A stretch of 6,776 bases of DNA from an uncultured Clostridia bacterium (GTDB lineage: Bacteria; Bacillota; Clostridia; Oscillospirales; CAG-272), in the NCBI GenBank assembly GCA_946040935.1, contig CAMGCN010000051.1:1-6776 (forward strand), given 5' to 3'. Positions 1 to 6,056 of this stretch are shown here, piece after piece. Position 1 is the first letter of the stretch. The number at the start of each line of letters is the position of its first letter. Both the position numbers and the translations under genes were made by a program. The notes beneath the pieces are model-generated. The model was not told the origin of the DNA, ran no database searches, and saw only the letters and a program-made list of their open reading frames with translations.

Positions 1-31
1 TCGTGGGCTCGGAGATGTGTATAAGAGACAG
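1..31 (+). other. Nextera (Tn5) sequencing adapter, artefact
   Basis: These bases match the 3' 31 bases of the 34-base Illumina Nextera read-2 transposase adapter, lacking only its first three bases. Positions 13-31 are the engineered 19-base Tn5 mosaic end, AGATGTGTATAAGAGACAG. The mosaic end is a synthetic hybrid of the natural Tn5 outer and inner ends, and the 12 bases before it are a designed primer tail, so a natural transposon end is very unlikely. Genomic sequence begins at about base 32. It follows that this is probably the raw end of a contig and that the promoter of the first gene is missing. Confidence 0.97.
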
Positions 32-42
32 GTATTAATTTC

Positions 43-46
43 GGAG
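43..46 (+). promoter_or_regulatory. RBS deciding the GTG start of yicC
   Basis: GGAG lies 7 bases before the GTG at 54. The first ATG in frame, at 66, would be 19 bases away, which is too far. The GTG start also gives the usual family N-terminus (M-V-R-S-M-T-A-F-G-R), so GTG is preferred. Confidence 0.75.
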
Positions 47-53
47 ATAAACA

Positions 54-941
54 GTGGTTAGAAGTATGACCGCTTTCGGGCGGGCAAAAGAACAGATAGA
101 CGGTAAGAACATCACCGTAGAGATAAAGAGTGTCAACAACCGTTTTCTTGACTGCTCTGTTAAAATCTCTCGCGCATACAGCTATCTTGAAGATAAGGTT
201 AAAGAATATATTAAAAAGGGCGGAATTTCCCGCGGAAAAGTCGAGATTTTTATTCAAGTCGAACTCGCGGAATCAAAAGGAGCCGTGGTTTCGCTCGATG
301 AAGAGTACCTGAAAAGCTACCTCGCATCGCTGGAAAAACTGCGCGACGAATACGGACTCGCAAACGACATTTCCGTCATGAGCGTCGCCTCAAACTCAAA
401 CATCTTCACCGTAACAAAAGCGGAAGAGGACGCGGAAAAGGACTTCGCCGATATATCGCCCGTTCTCGAAAAAGCACTTTCTTCTTTCCTTGAAAGGCGC
501 GCTCAAGAGGGCGAACGCCTTCGCGACGATCTCATGGCAAAGAAAGAGGGTCTCATAAAAATAAAAGAACAAATCGCCGAAAAGAGTTCAGAGTGGATTG
601 CCTCATACCGTTCCAGACTGGAGCAGCGACTTCGCGATGTTTTGAGCGATAACGCAGTAAATATAGATGAATCGCGAATACTTACCGAATGCGCCATATT
701 TGCCGACAAGGTAGCGATAGACGAAGAGCTTGTACGTCTCGACTCTCACTTCAAGGCTTTTGATGAAATTTTCGCATCAGACGAGCCTGTGGGAAGAAAG
801 CTTGATTTTCTTCTTCAGGAAATGAACAGAGAAACGAATACAATCGGCTCAAAATCACAAAATACTGATATTGCAAAGCTCGTTATCCAGATGAAGACCG
901 AACTTGAGAAAATCAGAGAACAAATACAGAATCTGGAGTAA
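54..941 (+). CDS. yicC: YicC/YloC family endoribonuclease
   Basis: The 295-residue product is a full-length member of the YicC/YloC family, cytoplasmic proteins of about 290 residues. E. coli YicC has been reported to act as an endoribonuclease; the role of the B. subtilis homologue YloC is less clear. The N-terminus R-S-M-T-A-F-G-R-A and the following VEIKSVNNRFLD stretch mark the YicC_N domain (about residues 1-155). A charged, probably helical middle (about 155-210) leads to the C-terminal DUF1732 domain, whose signature runs G247-R-K-L-D-F-L-L-Q-E-M-N-R-E to G265-S-K and ends with an E-K-I-R-E-Q-I-Q-N-L-E tail. Translation starts at GTG 54, supported by the GGAG at 43-46. The stop is two bases before remA, and the remA RBS lies inside the last codons, so the two genes are probably co-translated. 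Only 22 native bases precede the start, so its promoter cannot be seen. The family call is firm; the RNase activity is inferred from the family. Confidence 0.95.
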   Translation: MVRSMTAFGRAKEQIDGKNITVEIKSVNNRFLDCSVKISRAYSYLEDKVKEYIKKGGISRGKVEIFIQVELAESKGAVVSLDEEYLKSYLASLEKLRDEYGLANDISVMSVASNSNIFTVTKAEEDAEKDFADISPVLEKALSSFLERRAQEGERLRDDLMAKKEGLIKIKEQIAEKSSEWIASYRSRLEQRLRDVLSDNAVNIDESRILTECAIFADKVAIDEELVRLDSHFKAFDEIFASDEPVGRKLDFLLQEMNRETNTIGSKSQNTDIAKLVIQMKTELEKIREQIQNLE

Positions 942-943
942 GC

Positions 944-1192
944 ATGATATTTATTAACGCAGGATTCGGAAATATGATAAACGCCGACAAAGTAGTTTCA
1001 ATAGCCTCTCCCGACGCGGCGCCTATCAAGAGAATGGTTCAGGACGCAAAGGAGCACGGAAGAGTTATTGACGTTTCGTGCGGAAGAAAGACAAAAGCCG
1101 TCGTTTTCTGTGACAGCGATCATGTGATACTCTCTTCACTTACGCCCGACAAGCTAATGGCGGCAATAAAAAACGAAACGGAGGAAAACTGA
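944..1192 (+). CDS. remA: RemA/DUF370 family DNA-binding regulator
   Basis: The 82-residue protein matches RemA (YlzA, DUF370). In B. subtilis RemA is a DNA-binding activator of extracellular-matrix and osmoprotection genes that assembles into ring-shaped oligomers. Family hallmarks seen here are I-N-A-G-F-G-N-M near the N-terminus, S-P-D-A-A-P-I-K-R-M-V-Q-D-A (residues 22-35), the basic turn G47-R-K-T-K and D-S-D-H-V-I-L-S. Comparing with B. subtilis RemA from memory, the DNA-contact arginines R18, R50 and R51 align with K16, R48 and K49, so positive charge is kept and DNA binding is plausible. The start at ATG 944 is set by GGAG at 935-938, inside the end of yicC. gmk follows after one base. 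Homologues sit in this operon in many Bacillota that are not known to form Bacillus-type matrix, so the regulon here cannot be inferred. Confidence 0.95.
   Translation: MIFINAGFGNMINADKVVSIASPDAAPIKRMVQDAKEHGRVIDVSCGRKTKAVVFCDSDHVILSSLTPDKLMAAIKNETEEN
1180..1184 (+). promoter_or_regulatory. RBS deciding the GTG start of gmk
   Basis: GGAGG at the end of remA lies 9 bases before the GTG at 1194. The GTG gives M-A-K-K-G-L-P-I-V-I-S-A-P-S-G, the expected distance from N-terminus to P-loop for guanylate kinase. No upstream ATG fits better. Confidence 0.75.
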
Positions 1193-1193
1193 C

Positions 1194-1814
1194 GTGGCAA
1201 AAAAAGGACTGCCGATAGTTATCTCCGCGCCGTCGGGTACGGGAAAAGGAACAGTTATTCCCTATGTTATGAAAGAACTCGAAAACGCCGTTTTCTCGGT
1301 TTCTTGTACAACAAGGGAGCCGAGAGCAGGCGAAACAGACGGAAAAAGTTATTATTTCATAACAAGAGACGAGTTTGAAAAAAAGATTGCCGCAGGCGAT
1401 ATGCTTGAATACAACGAATATGTCGGCAATTTATACGGCACTCCGAGAAAAGAAGTCGAGGAAAAGCTGAATTCCGGCACGGACGTTGTATTCGATGTTG
1501 ACGTAAACGGAGGAATGAACGTAAAAAGCTCTCTGCCGAACGCGGTGCTCATAATGCTGATGCCGCCCGACGCAAAGTCGCTTCGCGACAGACTTCACTC
1601 ACGCGGCACCGACTCGGAAGATGTCATAAACAAAAGACTCGGCATGTCTCTTAAGGAAATCGAGTTTTTCCCGAGGTATGAGTATTTCGTGGTAAACGAA
1701 GACGGAAGGGCCGAAGAAGCGGCAAAAAAAATACTCGGAATCATAGAAGCCGAGAAAAGAAAAACCGTACGTTTTCCCGATTTTATTAAAGAATTCAAAA
1801 CATATAAATATTGA
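1194..1814 (+). CDS. gmk: Guanylate kinase (GMP + ATP to GDP + ADP)
   Basis: The product is a cytoplasmic nucleoside monophosphate kinase that phosphorylates GMP or dGMP in purine nucleotide synthesis. At 206 residues it has the usual length. The P-loop is S11-A-P-S-G15-T-G17-K18-G-T; the alanine in the first P-loop position also occurs in E. coli Gmk. The GMP-binding region carries S37-C-T-T-R41-E-P-R44-x-G-E, then G50-x-x-Y53-x-F, E72 and Y81-G-T. A Walker-B-like strand, V-V-F-D101-V-D-V-N-G-G, follows, with Asn where Gln is common. The lid region shows L-R-D-R-L-x-x-R-G-T-D-S-E-D-V-I-x-K-R-L. All catalytic elements appear intact. It starts with GTG at 1194, one base after the remA stop, behind a GGAGG. 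The next gene, rpoZ, is 24 bp downstream. I see no sign of truncation or transfer. Confidence 0.97.
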   Translation: MAKKGLPIVISAPSGTGKGTVIPYVMKELENAVFSVSCTTREPRAGETDGKSYYFITRDEFEKKIAAGDMLEYNEYVGNLYGTPRKEVEEKLNSGTDVVFDVDVNGGMNVKSSLPNAVLIMLMPPDAKSLRDRLHSRGTDSEDVINKRLGMSLKEIEFFPRYEYFVVNEDGRAEEAAKKILGIIEAEKRKTVRFPDFIKEFKTYKY

Positions 1815-1822
1815 TTTTTCAC

Positions 1823-1828
1823 AGGAGG
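1823..1828 (+). promoter_or_regulatory. Strong RBS of rpoZ
   Basis: A full AGGAGG lies 10 bases before the ATG at 1839, in the 24-bp gap after gmk. It supports this start and gives rpoZ its own translation signal, unlike the tightly coupled genes before it. Confidence 0.8.
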
Positions 1829-1838
1829 ATATTATAAA

Positions 1839-2114
1839 ATGATTATCGAACCACCCGTAGATGAGCTTACCAAGGACGAAATTAACCGCTATACTCTTGT
1901 TTTAGCCACGGCAAAATGCGCGAGAATGGTAACGGACGAATATACCAGACAGAGAGAAAACGCAGAGCGTCTCATCGCAAACAAAGAAACAGACAAACCC
2001 CTTTCATCGCTTATTGATAAAGATATAAGAGACGAAAAAGCTGTCACATGTGCCGTTCGTCTTATAAGTTCGGGCAAATATGTTATAAAAAACGCGCCTG
2101 AAACAGAAAAATAA
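1839..2114 (+). CDS. rpoZ: RNA polymerase omega subunit
   Basis: This 91-residue protein is the small omega subunit of RNA polymerase, which binds the beta' subunit and aids its folding and assembly. The N-terminal I-I-E-P-P-V-D-E-L resembles the clostridial and bacillar omega start (M-L-x-P-x-x-D-x-L). The core R17-Y-T-L-V-L-A-T-A-K26-C27-A-R29 corresponds to the conserved omega segment, and C27 stands where most omegas have Arg or Lys. K-P-L-S-S-L-I and G-K-Y-V-I near the C-terminus fit the end of the fold. At 91 residues it is longer than the omega of B. subtilis (under 70) and about as long as E. coli omega (91). The position directly after gmk is the standard one in both Bacillota and Proteobacteria. 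Family assignment rests on the N-terminal half plus synteny, since the segment from about 35 to 60 is poorly conserved. Confidence 0.9.
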   Translation: MIIEPPVDELTKDEINRYTLVLATAKCARMVTDEYTRQRENAERLIANKETDKPLSSLIDKDIRDEKAVTCAVRLISSGKYVIKNAPETEK

Positions 2115-2126
2115 ATTTCGTATAAT
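2098..2126 (+). promoter_or_regulatory. Candidate sigma-A promoter ahead of priA
   Basis: A perfect -10 hexamer TATAAT occupies 2121-2126. A weak -35 match, CTGAAA (4 of 6 to TTGACA), sits at 2098-2103 in the last codons of rpoZ, giving a 17-base spacer. Transcription would start near 2133, about 20 bases before the priA start. The gap is A+T-rich, so a chance hexamer is possible, and there is no TG extension. It would let priA-def-fmt be expressed separately from the upstream genes. Confidence 0.4.
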
Positions 2127-2141
2127 AAATATAGTTATCGA

Positions 2142-2147
2142 AGGAGG
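2142..2147 (+). promoter_or_regulatory. Strong RBS of priA
   Basis: AGGAGG within AAGGAGGA, 6 bases before the ATG at 2154, fixes the priA start. It is among the strongest Shine-Dalgarno matches in the window. Confidence 0.8.
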
Positions 2148-2153
2148 AGTTGC

Positions 2154-4637
2154 ATGGATAAGAGGATTTGCAGGGTTCGCCTGTTGGATCTGCCCTTCCA
2201 AGTCGACAAGCCCTTCGACTATTTTTTGCCATTTTTTGACGAAAACACAAAGCCCGGCGCGCTCGTTGCAGTTCCTTTCGGCGGCGGAAACAATACAAAA
2301 ATCGCCGTAATTACCGAGCTGTGTGAATTAAGCGCAGACATAGACATAACAAAACTAAAGCCGGTACACCGCGTCATTTACCCGGAGTTTTCTCTCCGAG
2401 AGGACATGCTCGCTCTTGCACAGTTTATGCATGAGCAGACTTTGTGCTCCTTCGGAGAAGCAGTAAAGGCAATACTCCCGGTTTCGTCATTTTCTAAACT
2501 TTCCGACGCATACTATATTAAAAAAGAAGAAAATGCGCCTGATAGCCCTATTATCAATATCGTAAAAAAGAGACCGGGTATAACCGAAAACGAACTCACA
2601 AAACTCGCGGGAGAATCGGCAAAGAGGGAAGCAAACCGCTTATATGAAGAAGGCTTCTTAAAGAAAGAAATAATTGTTTCCGATAAAAACAGAAAATATA
2701 ACGAAATCATTTCTCTTAAAATCGAAAAGTCGCGTCTTTCAAATATACTCCACGGAAAAGAGCGAGTCGGAAGCAAAAAAAGAAAAGCAGTAATCGAGTA
2801 TTTAGCAGAAAGGGGAAAGGTTTCTTTTGAACAGTTAAAGGACGACCTTTCGGTAACGCGCACGCAGATTTGCACCATGCAGGAGCTCGGATATATCTCA
2901 ATAGAAAAAACCGATAATTATCGGGCGCCGTATAATTTTGAAAAGTCGGAAAAGGAAAGCTTCACCCTTTCCGACGAACAGCAAAAAGCGAGCGATACAT
3001 TAAAAAGTTTATGCGACACGGGAAAGCCGAACGCCGCGCTCCTCTTCGGAGTTACGGGCAGCGGCAAAACGCAGGTTATAAAATCTGTCATAGACCATGT
3101 AATTCAAAGCGGACGGGGAGCGATTATGCTCGTACCCGAGATATCTCTTACTCCGCAGACTATGTCTCTTTTCTCATCCTGGTACGGCGAAAGGATAGCT
3201 GTGCTTCACTCCGCACTTTCGGCAGGCGAGCGCTTTGACGCATGGAGAAAAATAAAAAACGGGCTTGTTGATGTGTGCATCGGCACGAGAAGCGCAGTTT
3301 TCGCGCCGTTTGAAAAGCTCGGAGTTATTATACTCGACGAAGAACAGGAACACACATACAAGTCCGACCAGAATCCAAAGTATCATGCACGCGATATCGC
3401 ACGTTTCCGCTGCGCGTCATCCAATGCGCTCATGCTCTTAAGCTCGGCCACCCCCTCGCTCGAAAGCTACTACCGCGCAAAGTCCGGAAGATATAACCTC
3501 GTTACCCTTCCCTCCCGCTACGGAAGCGCAGAGCTGCCTGAAACGATAATCGCCGATATGCGCCTCGACGCGCAGGAGGGCCGTACAGGACCTGTCGGTG
3601 ATAATTTAGCAAACAATATTAAGTCAAACCTTTCCCTCGGAGAACAGACTATACTTTTCGTAAACAGACGGGGATACAACAATTATCTGTCATGCAATAT
3701 GTGCGGATATGTTGAAAAATGTCCTCACTGTTCGGTTTCGCTGACATATCACGCATATTCAAGATACAAAAAAACAGAGGGCGAGAACCAAGGAGCCGCA
3801 CACGCAAAGCAGGGATATTTAGTATGCCACTACTGCGGTTACCGTGAGCCGGTACCCGAAAAATGTCCCGAGTGCAGCAATGTGCAAATGCAGTTTATGG
3901 GATTTGGCACTCAGCTTGTAGAAAACAATCTGCGCGATGATTTTCCCGATGCGAAAATCACACGTATGGACGCCGACACAACCCAAAGCAAATTTGCTTA
4001 CGATGAAATAATAGAAAATTTCAAAAGCGGAGAAAGCGATATACTTCTCGGCACACAAATGGTGACAAAAGGACACGATTTTCCCGACGTCACTCTGGTG
4101 GGAGTCATTAGCGCGGACGCCTCGTTATATCTTGACGATTTCAGGGCAAACGAGCAGACTTTTTCACTCGTCACACAGGTCGTCGGACGTGCAGGCCGCG
4201 CCGCAAAAAAAGGCCGTGCGGTTATACAGACCTATTCCCCCGACCATCCGGTGCTGAAATATGCGGCAAAGCAGGACTATGAGAGCTTTTATAAAGACGA
4301 GATAGCGCTTCGCCGCGCGCTTGTCTTTCCCCCTTTTTGCGATATGGTGCTCTTTATGTTTTCATCGAGGTTTGAGCAGGAGGCGCAAAACGCCGCGCGG
4401 ATTTTCGCTGAAAAAATGAAAAATAATATAAAAGGCGAGTATAATGACGTAAAGCTTCAGGCGTTCGGACCGTTTGAAGCGCCCATATACAAAAAGCAAG
4501 ACATGTACCGCATGAGAATAGTCGTAAAGTGCGTTGCAAACGGCAGAACACGTTCCCTGTTTGCAAAACTCCTGCGGGAATTTTCCTCACAAAGCAAAAC
4601 AACAATTTCAATTGATATAAATCCATCAGGATTATAG
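2154..4637 (+). CDS. priA: Primosomal protein N', replication restart helicase PriA
   Basis: PriA is a 3'-to-5' superfamily 2 DNA helicase that recognises stalled forks and D-loops and begins reloading of the replicative helicase. The 827 residues are slightly longer than B. subtilis PriA (about 805). Domains in order: an N-terminal 3'-end-binding domain (about 1-110, with F-D-Y-F-L-P and G-A-L-V-A-V-P-F-G), a winged-helix region (about 140-270), helicase lobe 1 with Walker A G299-V-T-G-S-G-K305-T and motif II D395-E-E-Q398-E-H-T-Y-K, a zinc-binding region with C514/C517/C523/C526 and C558/C561/C571/C574, and helicase lobe 2 with G633-T-Q-M-V-T-K-G-H and motif VI Q675-V-V-G-R-A-G-R. A C-terminal domain ends in I-S-I-D-I-N-P-S-G. 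All eight zinc cysteines are present. Oddities are Gln398 where DEEH is usual, and about 17 extra residues between the two zinc motifs (within about 534-555). It sits directly after rpoZ, with coaBC absent from between them. The reading frame is intact. Confidence 0.97.
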   Translation: MDKRICRVRLLDLPFQVDKPFDYFLPFFDENTKPGALVAVPFGGGNNTKIAVITELCELSADIDITKLKPVHRVIYPEFSLREDMLALAQFMHEQTLCSFGEAVKAILPVSSFSKLSDAYYIKKEENAPDSPIINIVKKRPGITENELTKLAGESAKREANRLYEEGFLKKEIIVSDKNRKYNEIISLKIEKSRLSNILHGKERVGSKKRKAVIEYLAERGKVSFEQLKDDLSVTRTQICTMQELGYISIEKTDNYRAPYNFEKSEKESFTLSDEQQKASDTLKSLCDTGKPNAALLFGVTGSGKTQVIKSVIDHVIQSGRGAIMLVPEISLTPQTMSLFSSWYGERIAVLHSALSAGERFDAWRKIKNGLVDVCIGTRSAVFAPFEKLGVIILDEEQEHTYKSDQNPKYHARDIARFRCASSNALMLLSSATPSLESYYRAKSGRYNLVTLPSRYGSAELPETIIADMRLDAQEGRTGPVGDNLANNIKSNLSLGEQTILFVNRRGYNNYLSCNMCGYVEKCPHCSVSLTYHAYSRYKKTEGENQGAAHAKQGYLVCHYCGYREPVPEKCPECSNVQMQFMGFGTQLVENNLRDDFPDAKITRMDADTTQSKFAYDEIIENFKSGESDILLGTQMVTKGHDFPDVTLVGVISADASLYLDDFRANEQTFSLVTQVVGRAGRAAKKGRAVIQTYSPDHPVLKYAAKQDYESFYKDEIALRRALVFPPFCDMVLFMFSSRFEQEAQNAARIFAEKMKNNIKGEYNDVKLQAFGPFEAPIYKKQDMYRMRIVVKCVANGRTRSLFAKLLREFSSQSKTTISIDINPSGL

Positions 4638-4640
4638 GAG
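4637..4640 (+). promoter_or_regulatory. RBS of def overlapping the priA stop
   Basis: GGAG begins on the last base of the priA TAG stop (TAGGAG) and lies 6 bases before the ATG at 4647. A ribosome terminating on priA would sit on the def start signal, suggesting translational coupling. Confidence 0.65.
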
Positions 4641-4646
4641 TAGATA

Positions 4647-5132
4647 ATGGCATTATTGCAAATACTTAAAGACGGGGATGAACTGCTCAGAAAAACGAGC
4701 CGTCCCGTAGAAGAAATCACGCCGAGAATAACAACATTGCTCGACGATATGGTAGAAACCATGCGTGAAGCGAACGGATGCGGACTCGCCGCACCGCAGG
4801 TAGGCGTTTTACGCAGAGTCGTAGTTGTAGAATGTTCGCCGGGCAAGGTTTATGAGCTGATAAACCCTGTAATAGTTGCGACAAAAGGAAAACAAAACGA
4901 GATAGAGGGATGTCTCTCCATTCCCGGAAAAAACGGAATAACCGAGCGTCCCATGTACGTCACCGTCGAGGCTCTTGACCGCAACGGAAAGAAAAAAAGA
5001 TATAAGGGCGAGGGACTGCTCGCACGCGCGTTTTGCCACGAAATAGACCATCTGGACGGCATTCTCTTTACAGACAAGGCTCTGCATATGCTTACGCCCG
5101 AGGAACTCAAGGAGTATTACGAAGAAGAATGA
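4647..5132 (+). CDS. def: Peptide deformylase
   Basis: The enzyme removes the N-formyl group from the starting methionine of new proteins as they leave the ribosome, using one metal ion, usually Fe2+. The three family motifs are intact: motif 1 G44-C-G-L-A-A-P-Q-V-G53, motif 2 E87-G-C89-L-S91 and motif 3 H131-E132-I-D-H135-L-D-G. Metal ligands are predicted to be C89, H131 and H135, with E132 as the catalytic base. At 161 residues, with E-G-C-L-S-I-P-G and a short acidic tail after motif 3, it resembles the shorter type 1 deformylases rather than the longer type 2 enzymes of Gram-positive bacteria; the type call is by eye. The ATG at 4647 follows a GGAG at the priA stop. The stop overlaps the fmt start by 4 bases (ATGA), matching the functional pairing of Def with Fmt. 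Confidence 0.97.
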   Translation: MALLQILKDGDELLRKTSRPVEEITPRITTLLDDMVETMREANGCGLAAPQVGVLRRVVVVECSPGKVYELINPVIVATKGKQNEIEGCLSIPGKNGITERPMYVTVEALDRNGKKKRYKGEGLLARAFCHEIDHLDGILFTDKALHMLTPEELKEYYEEE

Positions 5133-6055
5133 AGATACTTTTTATGGGTACACCCGATTTTGCAAAAATTATTTTTGAGGGCATACGCTCTTTAGGAGCA
5201 GACGTCGTCGCAGTCGTAACACAGCCCGACAAGAGACAGGGGAGAAAAATGCTCCTCACTCCTCCCCCTGTAAAAGCGGCGGCACAGGAGGCGGGCATTC
5301 CCGTATATCAGCCGGAAACCCTGCGCGGCGGTGCTTTCACTCAAACGCTGAAAGAAATAAACCCCGACCTCATTGCAGTTGCGGCATACGGAAAGATTTT
5401 GCCCGAGGAGATATTAAGTTATCCCAAATACGGCTGCGTCAACGTACACACCTCCCTGCTCCCGAAATACCGCGGCGCGGCTCCCATGCAACGCGCGATA
5501 ATGGAGGGAGAGAGCGAAACGGGCGTAACAATAATGTATATGGCGCAGGGGCTTGACACGGGCGATATCCTGAAAACAGAGAAAACTCCGATATATGATA
5601 ATGACAATCTTGAGACCTTGCACGACCGTCTCGCCCAAATGGGCTCAAAGCTGCTATGGGAAACCATCTGCGACGCAGAGGCGGAAAAATTAACTCCCGT
5701 AAAACAAAAGGAAACAGACGCGACATACGCGGCAAAAATAGAAAAGGCCGACTGTATAATTGACTTTAACAAAAGCGCAAAGGAAGTCTTCAACAAAATT
5801 CGCGCCTTAAGTCCCGCGCCGCTTGCTTTCACAAAGCTCAACGGCAAAACGGTAAAAATCATATCTGCCGAAGAAGAAAATATTAAAGGCCGGCCGGGAG
5901 AGGTCACGTCAATTGACGACGGAAAAATACACGTCGCGTGCGCGCAGGGCGGTATAGCAATTCAAAAGCTTATCCCCGAAGGAAAAGGCCGCATGAGCGC
6001 CGCAGATTTTATCAGAGGAAGAAAGGTCGCCGCAGGCGATATTATGGGTAAGTAA
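5129..6055 (+). CDS. fmt: Methionyl-tRNA formyltransferase
   Basis: Fmt transfers a formyl group from 10-formyl-tetrahydrofolate to initiator Met-tRNA, allowing it to start translation. The 308 residues match the usual length of about 310. The start M-K-I-L-F-M-G-T-P-D-F-A is the typical family N-terminus. The catalytic region shows N105-V-H107-T-S-L-L-P-K-Y-R-G-A-A-P and G141-L-D143-T-G-D146, so the Asn-His-Asp set is present; T108 stands where Ala or Gly is more usual. The C-terminal tRNA-binding domain spans about 205-308, with I-R-A-L-S-P-A-P near its start and an A-A-D-F-I-R-G-R near its end. The same frame is open back to 5033, but that would add 32 residues unlike the family and lie inside def. 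The start at 5129 forms an ATGA overlap with the def stop. The nearest clear Shine-Dalgarno-like run, AAGGAG at 5109-5114, is 14 bases away, so re-initiation after def is likely. Confidence 0.96.
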   Translation: MKILFMGTPDFAKIIFEGIRSLGADVVAVVTQPDKRQGRKMLLTPPPVKAAAQEAGIPVYQPETLRGGAFTQTLKEINPDLIAVAAYGKILPEEILSYPKYGCVNVHTSLLPKYRGAAPMQRAIMEGESETGVTIMYMAQGLDTGDILKTEKTPIYDNDNLETLHDRLAQMGSKLLWETICDAEAEKLTPVKQKETDATYAAKIEKADCIIDFNKSAKEVFNKIRALSPAPLAFTKLNGKTVKIISAEEENIKGRPGEVTSIDDGKIHVACAQGGIAIQKLIPEGKGRMSAADFIRGRKVAAGDIMGK

Positions 6056-6056
6056 A

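Noticed and set aside
1..31. A natural Tn5/IS50 transposon end.
   Set aside because: The 19-base mosaic end is an engineered hybrid and is preceded by the synthetic Nextera primer tail; no transposase or IS sequence follows.
1801..1822. TATAAA-like stretch before rpoZ as a promoter.
   Set aside because: It lies in the final codons of gmk in A+T-rich sequence with no credible -35 partner; read-through from upstream explains rpoZ expression.
2083..2298. Minus-strand open frame covering the rpoZ-priA gap, considered as a small divergent gene.
   Set aside because: It covers the priA N-terminal coding region and its product has no recognisable features; the gap is better explained by a promoter and RBS for priA.
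2911..2924. Perfect 14-base palindrome CCGATAATTATCGG inside priA.
   Set aside because: It falls in coding sequence between the winged-helix and helicase regions, is single-copy as far as I can see, and has no loop or T-run to suggest a terminator. Chance is adequate.
4457..4846. Open frame of 129 codons on the minus strand across the priA-def junction.
   Set aside because: It overlaps both well-supported genes, and I see no recognisable domain in its product.
5033..5128. Longer fmt frame starting at ATG 5033, adding 32 residues.
   Set aside because: The extra residues do not look like Fmt and lie wholly inside the HEIDH end of def; M-K-I-L-F-M-G-T-P-D-F at 5129 is the family N-terminus.
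5419..5907. Long open frame of 162 codons on the minus strand within fmt.
   Set aside because: It lies entirely opposite a strongly supported gene, its protein shows no recognisable motif, and its codon pattern is that of an antisense shadow.
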